Below, piece by piece: positions 60,492 to 64,000 of a stretch of 64,000 nt of DNA; positions within the stretch are counted from its first letter, which is position 1; each line of letters begins with the position of its first letter. The translations under genes and the position numbers were made by a program. Below the pieces are notes generated by a model. It was not told the origin of the DNA. It saw nothing but the letters and a program-made list of their open reading frames with translations, and did not search any database. The stretch is from Candidatus Enterococcus ferrettii (GTDB lineage Bacteria > Bacillota > Bacilli > Lactobacillales > Enterococcaceae): contig NZ_JAFREL010000064.1 of assembly GCF_017377655.1 (NCBI RefSeq), positions 1 to 64,000 of the forward strand, given 5' to 3'.

Positions 60492-61418
60492 TTACGGATG
60501 AGCAGCCAAGAAATTCTCGACGGTCTCTTTGTATTTAGCTGGGTCTTTCGACATGGCTTGTGCATGTCCAGCTCCGGCGACAACATATTTTTCCTTTGGT
60601 GCATCGGTGGCTGCATAGACCTCATCTAGCATATAAAATGGCACGAAGTCATCCTTGTCACCATGAATAAATAGCATGGGAGTTGTATTTTTCTTCAATT
60701 GTTTCACAGCATCTGCTTCGCCAAAGAAGTAGCCAGCGCGCACCTTGGTCACTAGACTGGTTACTGGAATCAACGGAAATGAGGGCAGGTTAAACATTTC
60801 CTTCAACTGATAGCTTAGTTCATCCTTAGCAGAAGTATAGCCGCAATCCTCAATGATCGCTTTCACATTTTCCGGTAATTTTTCGCCGCTAGTCATCATA
60901 ACGGTGGCAGCACCCATACTAACACCATGTAAGACGATCGATTCATCTGAGTTAGTCTTCTTCAATACTTCCTGAATCCACTTCACATAATCCTTGCGTT
61001 CATCCCAACCGAAGCCGATATAGTCGCCTTCACTGGACCCGTGACCTCGAGCATCTGGCACAAGTACGTTGTAGCCTAAGCTATGGTAAAGATCGGCATA
61101 CTCAGCCATGTCCTCAGCTTTGCCCATATACCCATGAGCCAAAATCGCCGTTTTCTTTTCATCGTTGTCTGCAGGTAAATAGATCGCTGATAAGTCAAGA
61201 CCATCGCCCGAAGTCAATTTCCAGGTTGTCCGATTATTCTTATCGGTAAACCAAGATTCTGCTTGGATCAGTTCTTCAGTTTTCTCACTGCTGCCATCTC
61301 CTAAAAAGCTCTTTTCAGCCGGAACGACAGCGTAATTGTAAAAATAATTACCAGCAAATACCAAGCCAATGATCAAAACGATCACAACACCAATTAAAAT
61401 TTTCATACTTTTTTTCAC
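60492..61418 (-). CDS. Membrane-anchored alpha/beta hydrolase (YqkD-like)
   Basis: A 308-residue hydrolase. An N-terminal membrane helix (about residues 5-27) anchors the catalytic domain outside. The domain shows ILAHGYMGKAED near residue 92, DARGHGSSEGDYIGFGW near residue 120, nucleophile Ser in LHGVSMGAATV near residue 165, Asp in HGDKDDFVPFY near residue 252 and His in GAGHAQAM near residue 284. The start follows AAGGAG. Substrate unknown; the group is often annotated as cell-surface hydrolase. Confidence 0.9.
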   Translation of the reverse strand: MKKSMKILIGVVIVLIIGLVFAGNYFYNYAVVPAEKSFLGDGSSEKTEELIQAESWFTDKNNRTTWKLTSGDGLDLSAIYLPADNDEKKTAILAHGYMGKAEDMAEYADLYHSLGYNVLVPDARGHGSSEGDYIGFGWDERKDYVKWIQEVLKKTNSDESIVLHGVSMGAATVMMTSGEKLPENVKAIIEDCGYTSAKDELSYQLKEMFNLPSFPLIPVTSLVTKVRAGYFFGEADAVKQLKKNTTPMLFIHGDKDDFVPFYMLDEVYAATDAPKEKYVVAGAGHAQAMSKDPAKYKETVENFLAAHP

Positions 61419-61495
61419 AAAACTGCTCCTTATCTTTTCTTTCGTTCAAGCTTTTCAGCCTGTGTTCTTCACTTCGATAGCTTGTCTACTTGTTA

Positions 61496-61525
61496 ATTAT
61501 ACTTGAGAATAGGAGGGACTGCCAA
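61496..61525 (-). promoter_or_regulatory. Predicted promoter of alpha/beta hydrolase
   Basis: On the - strand TTGGCA (61525-61520) and TATAAT (61501-61496) are separated by 18 nt, about 80 nt upstream of the hydrolase start. Confidence 0.6.
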
Positions 61526-61766
61526 ATGCAGAATTAGAGCTGCCTCCAAAATAAGGGAAACAAATTTATCAATGGTCTTCGGATGTCTGTCATTCAACGA
61601 AACAGGCAGGCATGAAGAGAGCTTTTATCCAAATAACCTGCCAAAAGCTGGACGGGCACCTCTTGCAGTATAGTGAATAGTTGGGCTGCTGACAAGAGGA
61701 GGTTAGTAATAGTTAAAAATAACTAATTATACGCAAATAGATCAAGGCTATTGCTGGAAAACATGC
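61526..61766. other. Intergenic region with inverted repeats, no gene
   Basis: No plausible gene. Several inverted repeats are visible (GGCAGG/CCTGCC near 61600-61640; TAGTTA/TAACTA near 61710-61725), but none has a terminator tail. Confidence 0.5.
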
Positions 61767-61798
61767 TACAATCTGTTCTGGAAAGGACGAATGTACAT

Positions 61799-62206
61799 AT
61801 GAAACTTACTTTGGCAATTGATCTTCTAGAAAATGAATGGAACATAATAGAACCCAATAAGCTTGTTTCACCGGAGCCGCTGATTTTTGCGACCTTCTTG
61901 ATTAATAAGAAGCGGTTGACTGCTGACTCAAACAATCAACCCCAGCTGGGTCGTAACGACGAACGGGAGTTGAAGAAAATTCTTAAGCTGCTGCGTACGA
62001 ATCATCGTGAATATTTGCAGGCGCTGGATCAGGATATCCTGCTTTCAAATAATGAGCACCTTTTTCAGCAGCAGCTATTGATGCAGGCGATGCTTAGTGA
62101 ATTACGTAAGCTGGAGGCTCCCGATGAACTGAAACTGATTCGTTTGGAGCTGACAGGCAGCTGGCCCTTGTATCAAACCGAAGAAGGATTGCTGGATTTA
62201 TATTAG
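61799..62206 (+). CDS. Hypothetical protein, 135 aa
   Basis: A 135-residue soluble protein, mostly helical and Leu-rich. The central region has LGRNDERELKKILKLLRTNH and the C-terminus ends in LELTGSWPLYQTEEGLLDLY. I use the ATG at 61799 after GGAAAGGACG. An extended -10 box (TGCTACAAT, 61764-61772) lies about 30 nt upstream, so it has its own promoter. It is followed closely by another small unknown gene. Family not recognised. Confidence 0.75.
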   Translation: MKLTLAIDLLENEWNIIEPNKLVSPEPLIFATFLINKKRLTADSNNQPQLGRNDERELKKILKLLRTNHREYLQALDQDILLSNNEHLFQQQLLMQAMLSELRKLEAPDELKLIRLELTGSWPLYQTEEGLLDLY

Positions 62207-62297
62207 CCAGCTTTTGTTTGGTCAATACCTTTCATTAACGTTTTTTGGAGATTTCTTTTACAATGAAAGAAAGAGCTAGTGAAAGGAAGGAACAAAA

Positions 62298-62600
62298 ATG
62301 GTATTAGAATATTTTGATGGACAAGAAAATTTTTTCAACGACTATAAAAAAGCCGTGAAAGAGGAAGACTTTGACGAACAAACCGTGATTGATGATGTGA
62401 TGGCGCAGCTAAGCCTGCCTGCTGAAGATGGCAGGTTAAGCTATACGCTTTCCGGCAGCAAAACAAAAAGCAGCCGTCCATCAAGCTTCCCTTTTAGAAA
62501 AGAATTAGTTGCTCGTGATCCTGAGGCAACCGTTGACACCCTCTACTTTTATGAGGGCGAACCTTACGAATTTGATTTGCAAGAAGACGAACAACCGTAG
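62298..62600 (+). CDS. Acidic hypothetical protein, 100 aa
   Basis: A 100-residue acidic soluble protein (many Asp/Glu, ending DLQEDEQP) with a Ser-rich middle (SGSKTKSSRPSSF). The ATG follows AAGGAAGGA. A TACAAT in the 90-nt gap upstream could be its -10 box. A good terminator follows. I do not recognise the family. Confidence 0.7.
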   Translation: MVLEYFDGQENFFNDYKKAVKEEDFDEQTVIDDVMAQLSLPAEDGRLSYTLSGSKTKSSRPSSFPFRKELVARDPEATVDTLYFYEGEPYEFDLQEDEQP

Positions 62601-62606
62601 CATCCG

Positions 62607-62639
62607 ACAGTTTCTGTGAAAACAGAGGCTGTTTTTTTT
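62607..62639 (+). terminator. Intrinsic terminator before amino-acid permease
   Basis: ACAGTTTCTGT (62607-62617) pairs with ACAGAGGCTGT (62622-62632) using two GU pairs, followed by eight T. Confidence 0.9.
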
Positions 62640-62699
62640 GAGTCGTTTTAGCAGACAAATTTCCAGGACTTTTATAGGCTAGGGGATGAGGTGATTCAC

Positions 62700-64000
62700 T
62701 TGAAGAAAAAATTCGGTTTTTGGTCTATTGTCCTGTTGACGATCAATTCAATTGTCGGCTCAGGAATTTTTCTTTCGCCAGGCAGTGTACTGGAGCTGGC
62801 GGGGCCCTATACACCGCTTGTCTATATTGTTGCCGCATTATTTGCGGGAATCTTAGCATTAACCTTCGCCTCGGCTGCCAAGTATGTTAGCCAAAATGGG
62901 GCCTCCTACGCGTATGCGGAAGCCGGTTATGGGAATCATATCGGTTATTATATTGGCATCACACGGTATTTTGCTATGGCAATTGCTTGGGGCGTTCAAG
63001 CGACAGCTGTGGTTCGGCTGGTGCTGGTCCTGTTTGCAGGAGCCAGTGGCGTGACTTATTCTCGTTTAACCATTGGCTTCTTTCTATTGATGGCAAGTCT
63101 ATTTTTAGTGAATCTGTGGGGAACGCAGGTGGTGAAATGGGTGAATAATCTATCCACACTAGGTAAACTGCTGGCCTTAGTTACTGCGATTGTCGCTGGA
63201 ATTTGGGTCTTTCAGCAAACGGGGATCAATCACTTTTCAGAGATTAATCAACTAACGGATCAGAATGGAACCTCCTTGATTCCGCCAATGACGAGTACCT
63301 TATTTGTTAGTGCAGTAGTGACCGCTTTTTATGCATTAGCTGGTTTTGAGAATGTGGCCACTGCCTCTGAAGAGATGGAGAATCCGGCGCGGAATTTGCC
63401 ACGAGCGTTACCTGTGGCCTTTCTGATCATTATAGGCGTGTATGTCAGTCTGGTGACGGTAATTATGCTGATTAATCCCGAGGCAGTTTTGTTGAGTCAT
63501 TCACCGGTTGCTTTAGCAGATGCCTTCAGTAATCCGATTGTCCATCGGATTGTACTATACGGTGCGTTGATTTCTATGGTGGGAATTAATATCGCATTAT
63601 CCTTTAATGTGCCTCGGATGTTGGACGCAATTGTGGAGGAGCATCAATTGCCGCAGCTTTTGGCGCGCAAGAATCGCTATGGGGTGCCAGTCATCAGCTA
63701 CAGCATCACGGTGTTACTGGCGATTTTGATTCCGGTAGCGTTTAACTACCAAATGACGGAAATTATGGTGATCAGCTCGATTTCTCGTTTCCTGCAATTT
63801 GTGGTGGTGCCGCTGGCGGTTGTTCGCTTTTATTACGGTCGGGAAAAGCAGCCTGTTTTGCACCAAGTGCATCACAACTGGTGGACAGATGTACTCGTGC
63901 CATTACTGGGCTTTGTCATTACCATTTTCTTACTGATTAAGTTCGATTGGGTGGCTCAGTTTACTCAAATGGTTAACGGTCAACGTCATCTTAATCTGTT
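62700..64000 (+). CDS. Amino-acid permease, APC superfamily (3' end beyond window)
   Basis: An open frame of 433 codons runs to the window edge with no stop, starting at TTG 62700 after GAGGTGATTCAC. The product begins KKKFGFWSIVLLTINSIVGSGIF, the first helix and substrate-binding loop of APC transporters. It has GASYAYAEAGYG near residue 75 and the conserved GFENVATASEEMENPARNLP near residue 220. About eleven hydrophobic segments are present. It should exchange or import an amino acid with protons; specificity is not evident. Confidence 0.93.
   Translation, partial: MKKKFGFWSIVLLTINSIVGSGIFLSPGSVLELAGPYTPLVYIVAALFAGILALTFASAAKYVSQNGASYAYAEAGYGNHIGYYIGITRYFAMAIAWGVQATAVVRLVLVLFAGASGVTYSRLTIGFFLLMASLFLVNLWGTQVVKWVNNLSTLGKLLALVTAIVAGIWVFQQTGINHFSEINQLTDQNGTSLIPPMTSTLFVSAVVTAFYALAGFENVATASEEMENPARNLPRALPVAFLIIIGVYVSLVTVIMLINPEAVLLSHSPVALADAFSNPIVHRIVLYGALISMVGINIALSFNVPRMLDAIVEEHQLPQLLARKNRYGVPVISYSITVLLAILIPVAFNYQMTEIMVISSISRFLQFVVVPLAVVRFYYGREKQPVLHQVHHNWWTDVLVPLLGFVITIFLLIKFDWVAQFTQMVNGQRHLNL

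Noticed and set aside
1..64000. CRISPR arrays, tRNA/rRNA genes, insertion sequences, integrases, phage genes
   Set aside because: None was seen: no regularly spaced repeats, no transposase or recombinase motifs, no RNA-gene signatures.

Overview
The window looks like a low-GC Gram-positive (Lactobacillales) chromosome, most likely an Enterococcus, and possibly the polyol-fermenting E. avium group. That placement is an inference from gene content: a pentose phosphoketolase, many PTS permeases run by PRD regulators, near-consensus CcpA cre sites, a LevR/sigma-54 mannose-type PTS, and strong AGGAGG ribosome sites. No rRNA, tRNA, CRISPR, insertion sequence or phage gene was seen. Almost every gene from 4.3 to 54.8 kb lies on the + strand.

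Layout. 0-4 kb: a small membrane protein, a HAD phosphatase/mutase, an unknown protein and, on the - strand, phosphoketolase. 4.3-9.6 kb: a galactitol-family PTS operon with a PRD regulator and a zinc dehydrogenase. 9.8-18.6 kb: a second galactitol-family PTS with two tandem EIIB genes, a polyol-phosphate dehydrogenase, AraD, a small membrane protein, a RhaD-type aldolase and a 2-hydroxyacid dehydrogenase. 18.8-23.9 kb: a sorbitol operon in the order dehydrogenase-regulator-gutM-EIIC-EIIBC-EIIA. 24.0-28.2 kb: glycerate kinase, then an mtnK-mtnA-class II aldolase set that matches the 5-deoxyribose / methylthioribose 'DHAP shunt'. 28.4-34.1 kb: a PRD regulator with an ascorbate-type EIIB/EIIC, a class II fructose-bisphosphate-type aldolase and a P-loop kinase. 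34.3-42.2 kb: a SorC regulator divergent from a glucitol-family PTS operon that encodes two dehydrogenases, a SAF-domain oxidoreductase and a second SorC. 42.3-49.4 kb: a LevR-like sigma-54 activator and a mannose-family PTS followed by an esterase, an unknown protein and a short-chain dehydrogenase, with a textbook -24/-12 promoter. 50.0-54.8 kb: a second SAF-oxidoreductase/glucitol-PTS/SorC operon. 54.9-64 kb: a tyrosine phosphatase broken by an in-frame stop, an ABC importer with a metallophosphoesterase, an alpha/beta hydrolase, two unknown proteins, and an amino-acid permease that runs off the end.

Together this is a polyol and sugar-phosphate island: seven PTS permeases in about 50 kb, most with their own regulator. 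The pentitol-type operons could end in D-xylulose 5-phosphate, which the neighbouring phosphoketolase splits. The sorbitol and aldolase operons feed fructose 6-phosphate or DHAP into glycolysis. The least explained part is the pair of SAF-oxidoreductase/glucitol-PTS modules. They share palindromic CATATGACA-type operators at their promoters and have no obvious known substrate.
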